Assembly (NCBI GenBank): GCA_025451035.1
Contig: JANWLE010000063.1
Location: forward strand, 26,836 to 90,835
Length of the DNA stretch: 64,000 bases
Direction: 5' to 3'
From: Solirubrobacteraceae bacterium
GTDB taxonomy: Bacteria; Actinomycetota; Thermoleophilia; Solirubrobacterales; Solirubrobacteraceae
The notes under the pieces were generated by a model, which was not told the origin of the DNA, ran no database searches, and saw nothing but the letters and a program-made list of their open reading frames with translations. The position numbers were made by a program, and so were the translations under genes. The number at the start of each line of letters is the position of its first letter. The stretch's first letter is position 1. Of this stretch, positions 16,692-25,858 are shown one piece after another.

Positions 16692-17138
16692 CTAACGGTC
16701 AGGCAGCGACGGTGGCTCGCGATGGGCTTCCAGCAGCAAGGTGACCGGCCCGTCTGCCTGCAGGTCGATGCGCATGTGTGCGCCGAACCGCCCCCGCTTG
16801 GCGCCCGTGCGCGTGCAGAAGCGCTCATACAGCGGCTCGGCTCGATCGGGCCTGGCCGCGTCTGTGAAGTTGGGGCGGTTGCCCTGTCGCGTGTCGGCAT
16901 AGAGCGTGAACTGGCTGACGCACAGGATCTCGCGCTCAGACAGAGGCTCGTTCATCCGTCCTTGCGGGTCGGGGAAGACGCGCAGCGCCAGTACCTTCTC
17001 GGCGAGCCGGTCGGCCACGGACTCGTCGTCCTCGTGCGTGATCCCCAGCAGAACCGCAAGTCCTGGCCCGATCGACGCGATCGCAGCCCCGTCGACGCTC
17101 ACGGATGCGCCGCATACCCGTTGCACCAGAGCCCGCAT
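16692..17138 (-). CDS. dtd: D-aminoacyl-tRNA deacylase
   Basis: DTD removes D-amino acids (and glycine from tRNA-Ala) wrongly attached to tRNA. The 148-residue chain starts MRALVQRVCGASVSVDG and has both active-site signatures, SQFTLYADT and GNRPNFTDAA, plus the GRFGAHMRI...DGPVTLLLE end, where the Gly-cisPro loop family usually closes. The ORF-track start at 17192 is too early; ATG 17138 overlaps the AEC stop by one base (TGATG), which also fixes the start. Confidence 0.95.
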   Translation of the reverse strand: MRALVQRVCGASVSVDGAAIASIGPGLAVLLGITHEDDESVADRLAEKVLALRVFPDPQGRMNEPLSEREILCVSQFTLYADTRQGNRPNFTDAARPDRAEPLYERFCTRTGAKRGRFGAHMRIDLQADGPVTLLLEAHREPPSLPDR

Positions 17139-18055
17139 CAGAGCAGGATCATCGCAGGGATCGTGACCACCACGGCGACGACGGTGCTCCACGCGATCGT
17201 CGTTGAGGCCAGGCGCAGGTCAAGCCCGTAGGTGTGGGCGATGATGAGCGTGTTGATCCCGCTGGGCATCGCGGCCTGCAGCAGGTAGGCGCGCGGCAGG
17301 TGCACCGCCAGCGAGCAGACGCCGATGATCGCGGGCAGGAGCGCCATGCGCAGGGCGACGGCGGACGCCAGCGGCGCGCGCTGCTCCGGCGCGAGCCGCA
17401 GAAGGCCGTGTTCGGCGGCGCTTGCGAGGTTGACGCCCAGCACATAGAAACCGAGCACGAGCAGCCCGTAAACGACCACGTGCGCGGCTTGCACGAGCAC
17501 CTCGGGTGCGAGCGTCTGTGGGGCCAGCAGCCCGCCGACCACCGCCAGCAGCGGTGGGTTTCGCAGCAAGAACGCGCGGCCCCGCTCGCGTGCCGTGGCA
17601 CCCACGCGCGTGCCGAACGCGGCCCCCAGTCCGAAGCCGGCGAACAGCAGCATCGGCCCGCCCACCAGCGTGTCGTAGGCGACGGCGGCGGGTAGCTGGC
17701 CGGAGCCGAGCAGCGAGCTCGACAGCGGCAACCCCAGATAGGCGGTGTTGGCGATGATGACCGTGCAGACGAGCGTCGCCGCCGAGGCGGCGGGCAGGCC
17801 AAAGCCGCGGCGCGCGACCAGCCACGCGCTCGAGCCCGCTATCGCCATGGCGAGATAGGCCAGACCGATCCCAACGCCCACGCCGCTCGTCATGTGCAGC
17901 CGTGCGATGTTGAAGAACGACTCGAACGGGACGAGCACGAATAGCATCAGCGTGAGGATCACCCCGCTGGCCCGGCGCGAGGCGTCTCCCGCCCAGTGCT
18001 CGCTCGCTACCCCTGTCGCTGTGCAGGCGATGATCGCGCTGACGATGAGGATCAT
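17138..18055 (-). CDS. AEC-family transporter (auxin efflux carrier type)
   Basis: A 305-residue polytopic membrane protein of the AEC family, secondary carriers for organic anions and small metabolites. About ten helices in two five-helix halves are visible; the second half carries the characteristic QAAMPSGINTLIIAHTYGLD segment. ATG 18055 overlaps the galT-like stop (ATGA) and is preferred to the track start at 18253, which lies inside galT. Substrate unknown. Confidence 0.85.
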   Translation of the reverse strand: MILIVSAIIACTATGVASEHWAGDASRRASGVILTLMLFVLVPFESFFNIARLHMTSGVGVGIGLAYLAMAIAGSSAWLVARRGFGLPAASAATLVCTVIIANTAYLGLPLSSSLLGSGQLPAAVAYDTLVGGPMLLFAGFGLGAAFGTRVGATARERGRAFLLRNPPLLAVVGGLLAPQTLAPEVLVQAAHVVVYGLLVLGFYVLGVNLASAAEHGLLRLAPEQRAPLASAVALRMALLPAIIGVCSLAVHLPRAYLLQAAMPSGINTLIIAHTYGLDLRLASTTIAWSTVVAVVVTIPAMILL

Positions 18056-19032
18056 GCCTGGCGCAGCAGCGCCGCGGCGTGCTCGGGTGCGACGATGTTC
18101 AGGCTCACCCCGGTGGACAGCTCGAGGCCCGCCAGATGCGTCAGTCGGGGCAGCACGTCGATGCGCCAACAGAAGTGTTCTGCGCCGCGCGGCGCAGTGC
18201 GTACCCACAGATTCAGCGGTGGGCTGGAACCCAGATGGCGGGCGAGGCGACACAGGCCGTCGTGCAGTAGGGCCGCGCCGGTCGGACCGTCATCCTCGAA
18301 TCGCGCGCGCGGCGCCCGGGGCACGAGCATCAGCTGGAAGGGGAGCCGCGACGCGTACGGCGCTAGCAGCACCGCCTCGTCGTCGATCGCGACGATCCGC
18401 TCGCCGAGGCGGACCTCTTCGGCGACGAGCTCCTCGAGCAGGTTCTGTCCCATTGTGCGGTTGGCGTGGGCGGCGAAGCGCTCACGCTCGCGCGCGACAT
18501 CGGCGGGCACGAAGCCGAGCCCATACAGCTGGGCGTGCGTGTGCGGCAGCGACGCGCCGGCCTCGCGTCGCTCGTTGACGATCAGCTGGACGTACGCGCA
18601 CTCGTTGTGAGAGCGCATCCGTGAGCGCCACACATCAGCCGCGCAGATAACCTGCTCGGCTGGCAGCTCGGCCAGCGAGAGTACGGGCTGCGGCCCGTTG
18701 ATGATCACCTCGTGCGCCCCGCGCGCAGCGAGCGCGCTGAAAAGCTCGGGGCGCGCCTGCGGCTCGGGTGTCGCGCCGTCCGGTTCGAGCGCCGGGTAGA
18801 GGTTGGGCACCACGCGCACCCGCCACCCCGGCGTGTCGCGCTCGCCCGAGGCCTCCCTGAGCGCGTACAGCTCCGGTGGCGTGCGGTTCTCGTGCCCCTC
18901 GGCGAACGGGTCGCGCTCGCGGTCGATCGGCTCGGGCGGCTGGCAGGTGGGCTCCCCGCCAGGGCGGCGGGAGCGCTCGCCGGCGACGATCGTCTTGAGC
19001 CCGCTCAGCGGGTCGAGGCGAATTTCAGGCAC
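18052..19032 (-). CDS. galT: Galactose-1-phosphate uridylyltransferase-like (HIT superfamily)
   Basis: A 326-residue nucleotidyltransferase of the GalT branch of the HIT superfamily, which exchanges UDP between glucose and galactose 1-phosphates by a covalent His-nucleotide intermediate. The active-site triad appears as LPHTHAQLYG (HxHxQ, with Thr where GalT usually has Pro). Family context includes NLYPALEP, GAHEVIINGP and the C-terminal LNLWVRTAP and FCWRIDVLPR. It starts 3 bases after the TlpA-like stop. Because the triad is HTH rather than HPH, a related sugar-1-phosphate adenylyl- or uridylyl-transferase is possible. Confidence 0.82.
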   Translation of the reverse strand: MPEIRLDPLSGLKTIVAGERSRRPGGEPTCQPPEPIDRERDPFAEGHENRTPPELYALREASGERDTPGWRVRVVPNLYPALEPDGATPEPQARPELFSALAARGAHEVIINGPQPVLSLAELPAEQVICAADVWRSRMRSHNECAYVQLIVNERREAGASLPHTHAQLYGLGFVPADVARERERFAAHANRTMGQNLLEELVAEEVRLGERIVAIDDEAVLLAPYASRLPFQLMLVPRAPRARFEDDGPTGAALLHDGLCRLARHLGSSPPLNLWVRTAPRGAEHFCWRIDVLPRLTHLAGLELSTGVSLNIVAPEHAAALLRQA

Positions 19033-19035
19033 GAG

Positions 19036-19632
19036 TCACTTATCGAGCGCGTAGCGCTCTACATCGGATTCGAGTTTGGCCAGGTTTGGGTAGGGCCCCT
19101 GACGGATGTATTGACGCCCCGCGTGGTCGTAGAAGACGGTCACCGGCATGAAGGAGGAGCCGGTGATGGCTTCGCCCAGCGTCCCGCTCGCATCGTAATA
19201 GCTTGGATAGCTCACCGGGAAGGAGTGTAGGAAGGCCAGCGCGCTCGAGCGCGAGGGGTCGTTTGAGTCGATGCCGATGAACGCCACCCGGCGGCCGAGG
19301 CTAACCGACACGTGCTGGAAGGAGCCGAACTCCGAGCGGCAGGGAGCGCACCACGAGGCCCACTTGTTGATGACTATCGGCATGCCTCGCAGCGATCGCA
19401 GACGCTCGTGCAGCGCCGTGCCGCCACCGTTCAACAGCTCGTCTGCTTGGGCGTGCAGGCGCGCAAGCGCCGGCGGCGAGCCGGCTAGGCGAGCACTCAT
19501 CTGCGCGGGCGTCAGATATGACGGTGCGGTCGTGGCCGGCGGGCGGGAGTCAGCCAACTGTAGCGCCCCGATCGTGACGAGCACGAGGAGCGCAAGCCCG
19601 CCGAGTGCGGTGAACAGTCGCTTTGGTGTCAT
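19036..19632 (-). CDS. TlpA-like membrane-anchored thioredoxin-fold protein
   Basis: A 198-residue extracytoplasmic thiol-disulfide protein. An N-terminal signal anchor (ALGGLALLVLVTIGALQL) precedes about 60 variable residues and then a thioredoxin domain with the active site WASWCAPC and the cis-proline loop SFMPVTVFY. Such proteins reduce cytochrome c apoproteins or other exported substrates. A Ccm system is encoded 9 kb away, but nothing here links the two directly. It is the first gene of the five-gene minus-strand unit. Confidence 0.88.
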   Translation of the reverse strand: MTPKRLFTALGGLALLVLVTIGALQLADSRPPATTAPSYLTPAQMSARLAGSPPALARLHAQADELLNGGGTALHERLRSLRGMPIVINKWASWCAPCRSEFGSFQHVSVSLGRRVAFIGIDSNDPSRSSALAFLHSFPVSYPSYYDASGTLGEAITGSSFMPVTVFYDHAGRQYIRQGPYPNLAKLESDVERYALDK

Positions 19633-19715
19633 CGCTGCAATGGGTGGTGGTTCTCGGGCTGTGTGGCGGGCGCTTCACCGTCGCCTCAACCTGCTATATC
19701 TTGAGCTACATCAAA

Positions 19716-19822
19716 CCGGGTTGCTCTAGCACCCGGCATTTCACCGGTCGAGATACCGGGTTCTCCGCCGAGTCGCGCCAGATCGATTTGGGTCGCGACA
19801 CTGTCTCGAGTCGAAAGCCTTT
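19716..19822. promoter_or_regulatory. Divergent gap with small inverted and direct repeats
   Basis: Between the TlpA-like gene and the helicase gene lie an inverted repeat CCGGGT-N9-ACCCGG (19716-19736) and a second ATACCGGGTT copy about 40 bases later. They are possible operators for one or both genes. No clear -35/-10 pair is seen. Confidence 0.3.
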
Positions 19823-22800
19823 ATGGCCGAGCCTACTTCAGTGGCCGTCGCGGCCGCGCCTCTTCCGAATACCGCCGAAATTGAGCGCGCGGAGAAGTTC
19901 GTGCGCGAGCGCTTCGTGCACGAGGGCGAAGACCCGCAGCTCGCGTTGGCTCCTGGCTCCCCTCGCAGGCGGGCATTGGATCGCGCTTTGGCCGAGATTG
20001 CCGAGGGCGCGAAGCACCCGTCGACGGCCTGGCGGCGTGAGTTCTCGCTGCTGTTGGGGCTCGAGCGGCTGCTCTCCGACGACGAGCCGAAGCTCGCCGA
20101 CGGCACCGTTCTATCCGCCCACCAGGTCGATGCGCTGTCGGGGACGTTGACGGCGCTGCTGGCTGAGTCGCAGCGAACGGCCGAGAACGGGAATGGCAGG
20201 CGCAGCGCCGCGGCGGCCTCGCCCGAGCTGCTGGCTTCCGCGGCGATCCTCGGCCACGACGATGAGCAGCCTACAGTCGCGGCCGAGCAGGAGAACGGCC
20301 ATGGCTCCGTCGCAGAGGAGGTCCTCGACGAGGAGGAGGACGAGCTCCCCGACGAGGACGATGAGGACGAGGAGGATCTAGGGCCCGTGGCACGCGCCGC
20401 GCCCGATGAGGACGATGAGGACGATGAGGACGATGAGGAGCTCATCGAGGAGCTCGAGGAGGAGCCGGAGGAGCCCGAGCTCGAGGAGGAATCGGAGGAG
20501 GAGCCGCGCGACTGGGTGGACGAGGAGGACGAAGAGTCGCTCGCCGAGCAACCGGAGGACCCCAATGCCGCCAAGCGCTTCTGGTTTGAGCATGCGACGG
20601 GCGCTGGCAAGACCGTCGCCGCCCTCGGTTTCGTCGAGGCGTCCCGTACCGGCGGGATTTTGATCCTCACCCACCGACGCAACCTCGTCGACCAGTTCCT
20701 CAGCGAGCTGCAGATGCGCGGCTACCGCAGTCGCATCAGCCGTCCGCTGCTGAAGGGCGAGGACTCCGTCAAGGGCCCTGTCACGGTCGAGACCTACCAG
20801 TGGTTCGTGCGCAACTCCGGCAAGATCTCGAGCGCCTACACGATCGTGATTTGTGATGAGGCCCACACGGCGCTGGGTGAGAAGACAAGCGCCACGATCC
20901 GAGCCTGGACCGGCCCGATCTTCATCGGCATGACCGCCACCGGCGCGCTGATCGCACGCCACGTGACCGACCTCTTCCCGACCCAGACCTCGCGCTTCGA
21001 TCTCGCGCAAGCGGCGCGCCGCGGGGTGATCTCGCCGCTGCGGTGCGTGCGCATCCCTCCCGGCCCGGGCGTGCGCACGATCGCGAAGGTGCCGTTGCGC
21101 CGCGGCGAGGTCGACACCGAGTTCGACCAGGAGATGCTCGCCGAACTGCTCGACCAGCATCCCTTCAATCACGCTGTGGCCGACCTCTACAAGGTCCGTT
21201 TCAACGGCGTGCCCGGGGTCGTCTATGCGGCCGGCGTGCGCCACGCCTACAACCTGGAGGAGGCGTTCGTCGCCGCTGGGCTGAAGGCCAAGGCAGTCTC
21301 GGGTGAGACGCCCAAGCGTAAGCTCGCCGAGATCCTGGCGCGTTACGAGCGTGGTGAGATCGACGTGCTGATCAACGCGCAGCTCTTGGCGGAGGGCTGG
21401 AACAGCCCGCGCGCCACCGTCTGCGTGCATCTAGCGCCGACCGCCTCCAAGCGTATCTACCAGCAGCGTGTGGGGCGCGTGACACGCCGTCACCCCGGCA
21501 AGGAGGCGGGACTCGTCGTCGACTTCGTTCATCCCGCGACCAAGCACGACGACCCCGTCGTCACGCTGCACTCGCTGCTCGACCGCGACGTCTACCGTGG
21601 TGGCGCGATCGTGGTCGGGCCCGTCCGCCGCGGGCGTGGGCGCCGCGTGCGCGTGGAGCGCCGCGTGCTCCCGGTATGCGCCGAGGAGGAGCGCCGCTTT
21701 CAGGTGTTCGAGCGTGAGCTTTGGCGCATCGCGGTCGAGCATCTCGACTACGGCGAGCAACACGTGTGGGCCGCTCTGGCCGGTGCCCGCGTGACCACCA
21801 CGGGTTGGCGCCGAGCGCGTGCGATGCTGCACTTCGACCGCACCGGCGAGCTGAAGGCGCGTTTTTTGATCACCGCCGTGCAGCGCAACAAGAGTTCGCA
21901 GCTGCGTCTGCGAGCGCTGGCGGACATAGCCGCGCTGCGCGACGCGGATACCTTCGACACCGCCATCGACATCGTAGGTGGCTGGTCGCGCGATGAGCGC
22001 CGCGAAGCGGCGAAGATCCTCCTGCACGCCCTGGTCGATCGCCGTATCGGCCGGCGTGACCAGGCGACCGCGTGGATCTGGCGGCTGGCTGAGTACACGC
22101 GCGAGACCCACGAGGAATACGCCGTGCAGCGCTGGCCGGAGACCAAGCGCCTGCTCGGATTGCTGGTGAACTCGGCTGGCGCAGCGCACGCGCGCAACGC
22201 GCGCCGGCTGATCCACGCCGCCCGCAAGCAGGATCGCCGTCTCGCCGCCGCGCTGCTCGCCGCCGCGCTGGCACACACACCGGAGGCCGAGGAGGCGTTG
22301 CGCGGGGCGCGCACCCGGATGGCGCGCAAGCCTCAGGCGCTGGCTCGCGAACTGCTGCGCAACTTCCCCAGACGGCGCGCAAAGGGCTCGCGGCGCAAGC
22401 GCAAGGCAAAGGGCCTCGAAGGCGCCAGGGTCGATGAGACGCTGATCGGAGCGCCGCCAGCTGACGTCGGCGACGCTCCCGCCGAGCCGGCGGAGCAAGT
22501 CACTGCCGTGGAGGGGCGGGCGCCTCAGGGCGAGCGAGTCGGCGAGGAGCCATCCGAGGCGCAGGCTGGCACCAGCTCGCCCGCGGCGGCAAAGCCCGCC
22601 AGGAAGCGTTCGCCGGCGAAAAGGACCGCCGCCAAGCGGGGGACAGCCAAGAAGGACGCGCAGGAGTCCCCGGAGAACAAGCCGCGGGCAAAGAGGTCGC
22701 GTAGAAAGAGCGCCGCCGAGGCGTCGCAGCCCTCTGATGGGGTGCTCGCGGAAGCGCTTTCGAGCGGGCCGCAGGAGCAGGGGCCCGAGCTAGCTCCCGG

Positions 22801-22858
22801 CAGCGGGATCGCACTCGAGCGCAGCGTCACCGACGCGCTCGATCACGCCGCCGAGTAG
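19823..22858 (+). CDS. SF2 DEAD/DEAH-type helicase with acidic insertion and basic tail
   Basis: A 1011-residue SF2 ATPase. A Q-motif-like start of the helicase fold (LSAHQVDAL, near residue 97) is separated from the Walker A ATGAGKT (258-264) by about 155 residues, much of it almost pure Asp/Glu (about 165-245). Motif II is ICDEAHTA, motif III-like GMTATGA, and motif VI QQRVGRVTRR. A helical region of about 250 residues follows, then a Lys/Ala/Arg-rich, histone H1-like tail (residues 840-950). Relatives such as RadD/YejH act in DNA repair. Codons in the acidic part (GAG/GAC runs) make an imperfect internal repeat. Its 3' end overlaps birA by 16 bases. Confidence 0.85.
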   Translation: MAEPTSVAVAAAPLPNTAEIERAEKFVRERFVHEGEDPQLALAPGSPRRRALDRALAEIAEGAKHPSTAWRREFSLLLGLERLLSDDEPKLADGTVLSAHQVDALSGTLTALLAESQRTAENGNGRRSAAAASPELLASAAILGHDDEQPTVAAEQENGHGSVAEEVLDEEEDELPDEDDEDEEDLGPVARAAPDEDDEDDEDDEELIEELEEEPEEPELEEESEEEPRDWVDEEDEESLAEQPEDPNAAKRFWFEHATGAGKTVAALGFVEASRTGGILILTHRRNLVDQFLSELQMRGYRSRISRPLLKGEDSVKGPVTVETYQWFVRNSGKISSAYTIVICDEAHTALGEKTSATIRAWTGPIFIGMTATGALIARHVTDLFPTQTSRFDLAQAARRGVISPLRCVRIPPGPGVRTIAKVPLRRGEVDTEFDQEMLAELLDQHPFNHAVADLYKVRFNGVPGVVYAAGVRHAYNLEEAFVAAGLKAKAVSGETPKRKLAEILARYERGEIDVLINAQLLAEGWNSPRATVCVHLAPTASKRIYQQRVGRVTRRHPGKEAGLVVDFVHPATKHDDPVVTLHSLLDRDVYRGGAIVVGPVRRGRGRRVRVERRVLPVCAEEERRFQVFERELWRIAVEHLDYGEQHVWAALAGARVTTTGWRRARAMLHFDRTGELKARFLITAVQRNKSSQLRLRALADIAALRDADTFDTAIDIVGGWSRDERREAAKILLHALVDRRIGRRDQATAWIWRLAEYTRETHEEYAVQRWPETKRLLGLLVNSAGAAHARNARRLIHAARKQDRRLAAALLAAALAHTPEAEEALRGARTRMARKPQALARELLRNFPRRRAKGSRRKRKAKGLEGARVDETLIGAPPADVGDAPAEPAEQVTAVEGRAPQGERVGEEPSEAQAGTSSPAAAKPARKRSPAKRTAAKRGTAKKDAQESPENKPRAKRSRRKSAAEASQPSDGVLAEALSSGPQEQGPELAPGSGIALERSVTDALDHAAE

Positions 22859-23550
22859 CCCTCCAGAAGATGTACCTCGCCCGCATCTAGCGTGCTGCGC
22901 GTCCCGTCCGAGCGTCTGACGATCAGCCGCCCGGTGCCGTCGATGCCCTCGCCGCGACCCTGTCCCGCGGCCCAGGAGACTTCCCGGCCCCGCAGCGCGT
23001 CGCGCTCGCGCCAGTCAGCGAGGATCGTCTCGGAGGGCTGTCGCAGTCGCCGTTCGAGCTCTAGGAGCAGGCGTTTCAGCGTCGGCTCGATCTGGTCGGT
23101 GGTCAGGCCTAGCGTGGCGGCGCGCTCATGCAGCTCGCCCGGCAGCTGATCGAGGCGGACTGCCACGTTGACGCCGACGCCGAGCACCGCCCACCCATCC
23201 TGAGGGCGGTTTTCGGCGAGTATCCCCGCCAGCTTCAGGAGGCTTGAGCCGCGGCTGACCACGACGTCGTTGGGCCACTTTATGAGCGCCTGCGCGCCCG
23301 CCGTGTCGCACACTGCCACCGCGGCGATGAGCGGCAGCAGCATCGGCGCGTCGCGTATTACGACACTCATCAGCAGCGAGCGGCCGGGCGGCGCGGACCA
23401 GCTGCGGCCCTGCCGTCCCCGTCCAGCGGTCTGCTCGCCGGCGGTGACAAGCGTGCCATGCGGAGCGCCCGCGAGCGCCAGTGCTCGTGCACGGTCGTTG
23501 GTGGAGTCGGTCACACGCAGGTGTACCCGCGGGTGCCCGAGGACGCTCAC
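22843..23550 (-). CDS. birA: Biotin--[acetyl-CoA carboxylase] ligase (no DNA-binding domain)
   Basis: A 235-residue biotin protein ligase that activates biotin as biotinyl-AMP and attaches it to carboxylase carrier domains. The biotin loop GRGRQGRSWSAP, IKWPNDVV and KLAGILAE are all present. It is of the short group I type: no N-terminal helix-turn-helix, so it should not be a repressor. Its start overlaps the SAM hydrolase stop by 4 bases, and its 3' end overlaps the convergent helicase gene. Confidence 0.94.
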   Translation of the reverse strand: MSVLGHPRVHLRVTDSTNDRARALALAGAPHGTLVTAGEQTAGRGRQGRSWSAPPGRSLLMSVVIRDAPMLLPLIAAVAVCDTAGAQALIKWPNDVVVSRGSSLLKLAGILAENRPQDGWAVLGVGVNVAVRLDQLPGELHERAATLGLTTDQIEPTLKRLLLELERRLRQPSETILADWRERDALRGREVSWAAGQGRGEGIDGTGRLIVRRSDGTRSTLDAGEVHLLEGYSAA

Positions 23551-24368
23551 CGCGAGCTCACGATCAGCTCCGCGTCGCGGCCCACCCCGAGCGTCTCGGC
23601 GGCTGAGCCGCGATTGACGGCCAGGGCCGCCATCTGCTGAGCATCCTCGTAGAGCAACAGCTCACCCGCGGCGACGTCGGCGAAGGTGCGGGCGTAACGG
23701 GCGGTGTAGGCGCCCGGACCGCAGGTGATGACGAGCTGCTCACCGAGCCGCAAGCCGATCTGCGCCAGCTGCTCGTGCGTGGCGTCGAGGATCAGGTTGC
23801 CGAAGTGGTCGCAGTAGAGCACGTGTGTGCATAGCTGCCGCTGCTCTACCCGCGCATGCGGCAGCTCCAGGCCGCGGAGGTCCTCTAGCGGTAGGGGCTC
23901 GCCGACTTGGGCGAGCGGCACGCCTGACGCCAGCGCGCCGGCGACCGGGGCGAAGATGTCACGCCCGTGGAAACTCGAGGACACCGGCTCGAGCCGCTCG
24001 GGGGAGCGGCCGATGTCGACCGCCTCGACCACGCCGCCAAAGGTCTCGGCGGCGGGTGCCAGCAGGCCGTTATCAGGGCCGACCAGCAGGCGCTCTTCTT
24101 GCGCGACGCGCAGCGCGACGGCGCGGCGCGCATGCTCACCGCGCGCGCCGACGCCGGGGTCCACGACGGCGAGGTGCACGCCGCTCGGCATGTAGCTCAG
24201 CGCGCTGCGTAGCGCCAGCGCGCCGAAGCGGATGTCGTGGCGGGCGATCCCGTGGGTGATGTCGATCACGCGCGCCTGCGGGCATCGGCGGGCGATGACG
24301 CCGCGACAGACCCCGACGAACTCGTCACGGTAGCCGTAGTCGGAGAGAAAGGTGACGAGCGGGCCCAT
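23547..24368 (-). CDS. S-adenosylmethionine hydroxide adenosyltransferase (SAM hydrolase, DUF62)
   Basis: A 273-residue member of the DUF62/fluorinase superfamily; characterised non-halogenase members hydrolyse SAM to adenosine and methionine. Motifs in order: FLSDYGYRDEFVG near the N-terminus, AVVDPGVGA, LLVGPDNGLLAPA, SSSFHGRDIFAPVAG, and the C-terminal domain YCDHFGNLILDA. It overlaps birA by 4 bases and directly follows the SAM-dependent cobA-hemD gene with a one-base overlap. The placement may reflect SAM turnover, but this is inference. Confidence 0.92.
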   Translation of the reverse strand: MGPLVTFLSDYGYRDEFVGVCRGVIARRCPQARVIDITHGIARHDIRFGALALRSALSYMPSGVHLAVVDPGVGARGEHARRAVALRVAQEERLLVGPDNGLLAPAAETFGGVVEAVDIGRSPERLEPVSSSFHGRDIFAPVAGALASGVPLAQVGEPLPLEDLRGLELPHARVEQRQLCTHVLYCDHFGNLILDATHEQLAQIGLRLGEQLVITCGPGAYTARYARTFADVAAGELLLYEDAQQMAALAVNRGSAAETLGVGRDAELIVSSR

Positions 24369-25858
24369 CAGTTTTCGGTGGCATCCGCGAGCAGGGCGGC
24401 GATCAAGCCGTCGATGTCGTGGGGCTCGGCCTCCAGCGTCGGCTCCAGTCCGTGCTCGCGCAGCGTCTGGCTGGTCGCCGGCCCGATCGAGACGAGCCGC
24501 GCGCTCTGCGATGGCGTGCCGTCAATCGCGCGCAGGAAATAGCGGACTGTCGAGGAGGAGGTGAAAGTGATGTAGTCGGCGCTGGCGGCCCGCGCAAGCA
24601 GCTCAGACGGTAGCGCCTGCGCGACCGTCTCATACAACCCGGCTACGTCCACCTCCACGCCGCGGTCGCGCAGAGCCTGTGGCAGCACTTCGCGGCCCTC
24701 GCGGGCCCGGACGACGAGCGCGCGCGTGACAGGCAGCTCACCGAGCGCGTCGACGAGCGACTCCGCTACGAACCGCTCCGGGATCAGGTCGGCTGTGACG
24801 CCGTGCTCGGCCAGCGCACGGGCGGTCCCCGGGCCGATCGCCGCCACGCGCGCTCCCGCGAGCGCACGGGCGTCGCGGCCGCCGGCGGTGAGCGAAGCAA
24901 ACAGCGCGGCAACCGCGTTGGGGCTCATCACGCAAACAAGGTCGTATCCGGATGGGTCGATCGGCTCATGCTCGACGGGACGCGTCTGGATCACCGGCGC
25001 CTCGATCACGTCGGCGCCTAGCTCTCGTAGGCGGCGGGCGAGCTCGCTGGCCTGCGCGCGCGAGCGGGTGACGGCGACGGTGCGTCCGTGTAGAGGTCGC
25101 TGCGTCAGCCAGTCGAGCTCCCGTGAGAGCGCGGCGACCGGCCCCACCACGACGATCGCCGGCGGGTGCACGTCGTGCTCGCGGGCGCGCTCGACGATGT
25201 CTGCGAGCGTACCCGTGAGCGTCCGCTGCGCGGGCATCGTGCCCTGTTCGATGATCGCCACAGGTTCAGTCGGGGCGCGCCCGAAGCTGCTCAGCCTGGA
25301 GGCGATCTCGGCGAGCTGGCGGACCCCCATGAAGAAGACGAGCGTCCCCGGGAAAGCCGCCAGCGCACGCCAGTCCAGCGGCGGCTCGCCGCCGCCAGGC
25401 TCACCGTGCCCGGTCACGAAAGCTACCGCCAGCGAGAGCCCGCGATGGGTGACGGGTATGCCCGCATAGGCGGCCGCAGCGACGCCCGAGGTCACGCCGG
25501 GAACGACCTGGAACGGGATGCCGCCCGCGCGCAGCGCGAGCGCCTCCTCGCCTCCACGGCCGAAAACGAACGGGTCGCCGCCCTTCAGCCGCACGACCAT
25601 CTTGCCTTCGCCGGCGCGACGCACGAGCAAGCTGGCGATCTCCTCCTGGGGCATCGAGTGCGAGCCGGTCTGCTTGCCGACGAATATGAGCTCCGCGCCG
25701 GGCTTGGCGCTGGAGAGCGCCTCGGTGGGGATCAGCCGGTCATACAGGATCACGTCGGCGGACGCGAGGAGCTCGAGCGAGCGGGACGTCAGCAAACCGG
25801 GGTCGCCTGGACCGGCGCCGACGAGGTAGACGCAGCCAGCGTCCTCACGCCGGCTCAA
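24368..25858 (-). CDS. cobA-hemD: Uroporphyrinogen-III C-methyltransferase / uroporphyrinogen-III synthase fusion
   Basis: A two-domain enzyme at the branch of tetrapyrrole synthesis. Residues 1 to about 245 are CobA/SUMT (VYLVGAGPGDPGLLT, GGDPFVFGRGGEEA, AYAGIPVTHRG), methylating uroporphyrinogen III at C2 and C7 to precorrin-2. Residues about 255-496 are HemD (TVAVTRSRAQASELARRL at its start), which closes and inverts hydroxymethylbilane to uroporphyrinogen III. The track start at 26116 lies inside hemC. The correct start is almost surely TTG 25858, which overlaps the hemC TGA (TTGA) and has GGAG at the right distance. That gives 496 residues. Confidence 0.94.
   Translation of the reverse strand: MSRREDAGCVYLVGAGPGDPGLLTSRSLELLASADVILYDRLIPTEALSSAKPGAELIFVGKQTGSHSMPQEEIASLLVRRAGEGKMVVRLKGGDPFVFGRGGEEALALRAGGIPFQVVPGVTSGVAAAAYAGIPVTHRGLSLAVAFVTGHGEPGGGEPPLDWRALAAFPGTLVFFMGVRQLAEIASRLSSFGRAPTEPVAIIEQGTMPAQRTLTGTLADIVERAREHDVHPPAIVVVGPVAALSRELDWLTQRPLHGRTVAVTRSRAQASELARRLRELGADVIEAPVIQTRPVEHEPIDPSGYDLVCVMSPNAVAALFASLTAGGRDARALAGARVAAIGPGTARALAEHGVTADLIPERFVAESLVDALGELPVTRALVVRAREGREVLPQALRDRGVEVDVAGLYETVAQALPSELLARAASADYITFTSSSTVRYFLRAIDGTPSQSARLVSIGPATSQTLREHGLEPTLEAEPHDIDGLIAALLADATEN

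Noticed and set aside
19741-20682. Ser-rich 313-residue minus-strand ORF
   Set aside because: The serine runs are simply the reverse complement of the GAG/GAC acidic tract of the helicase.
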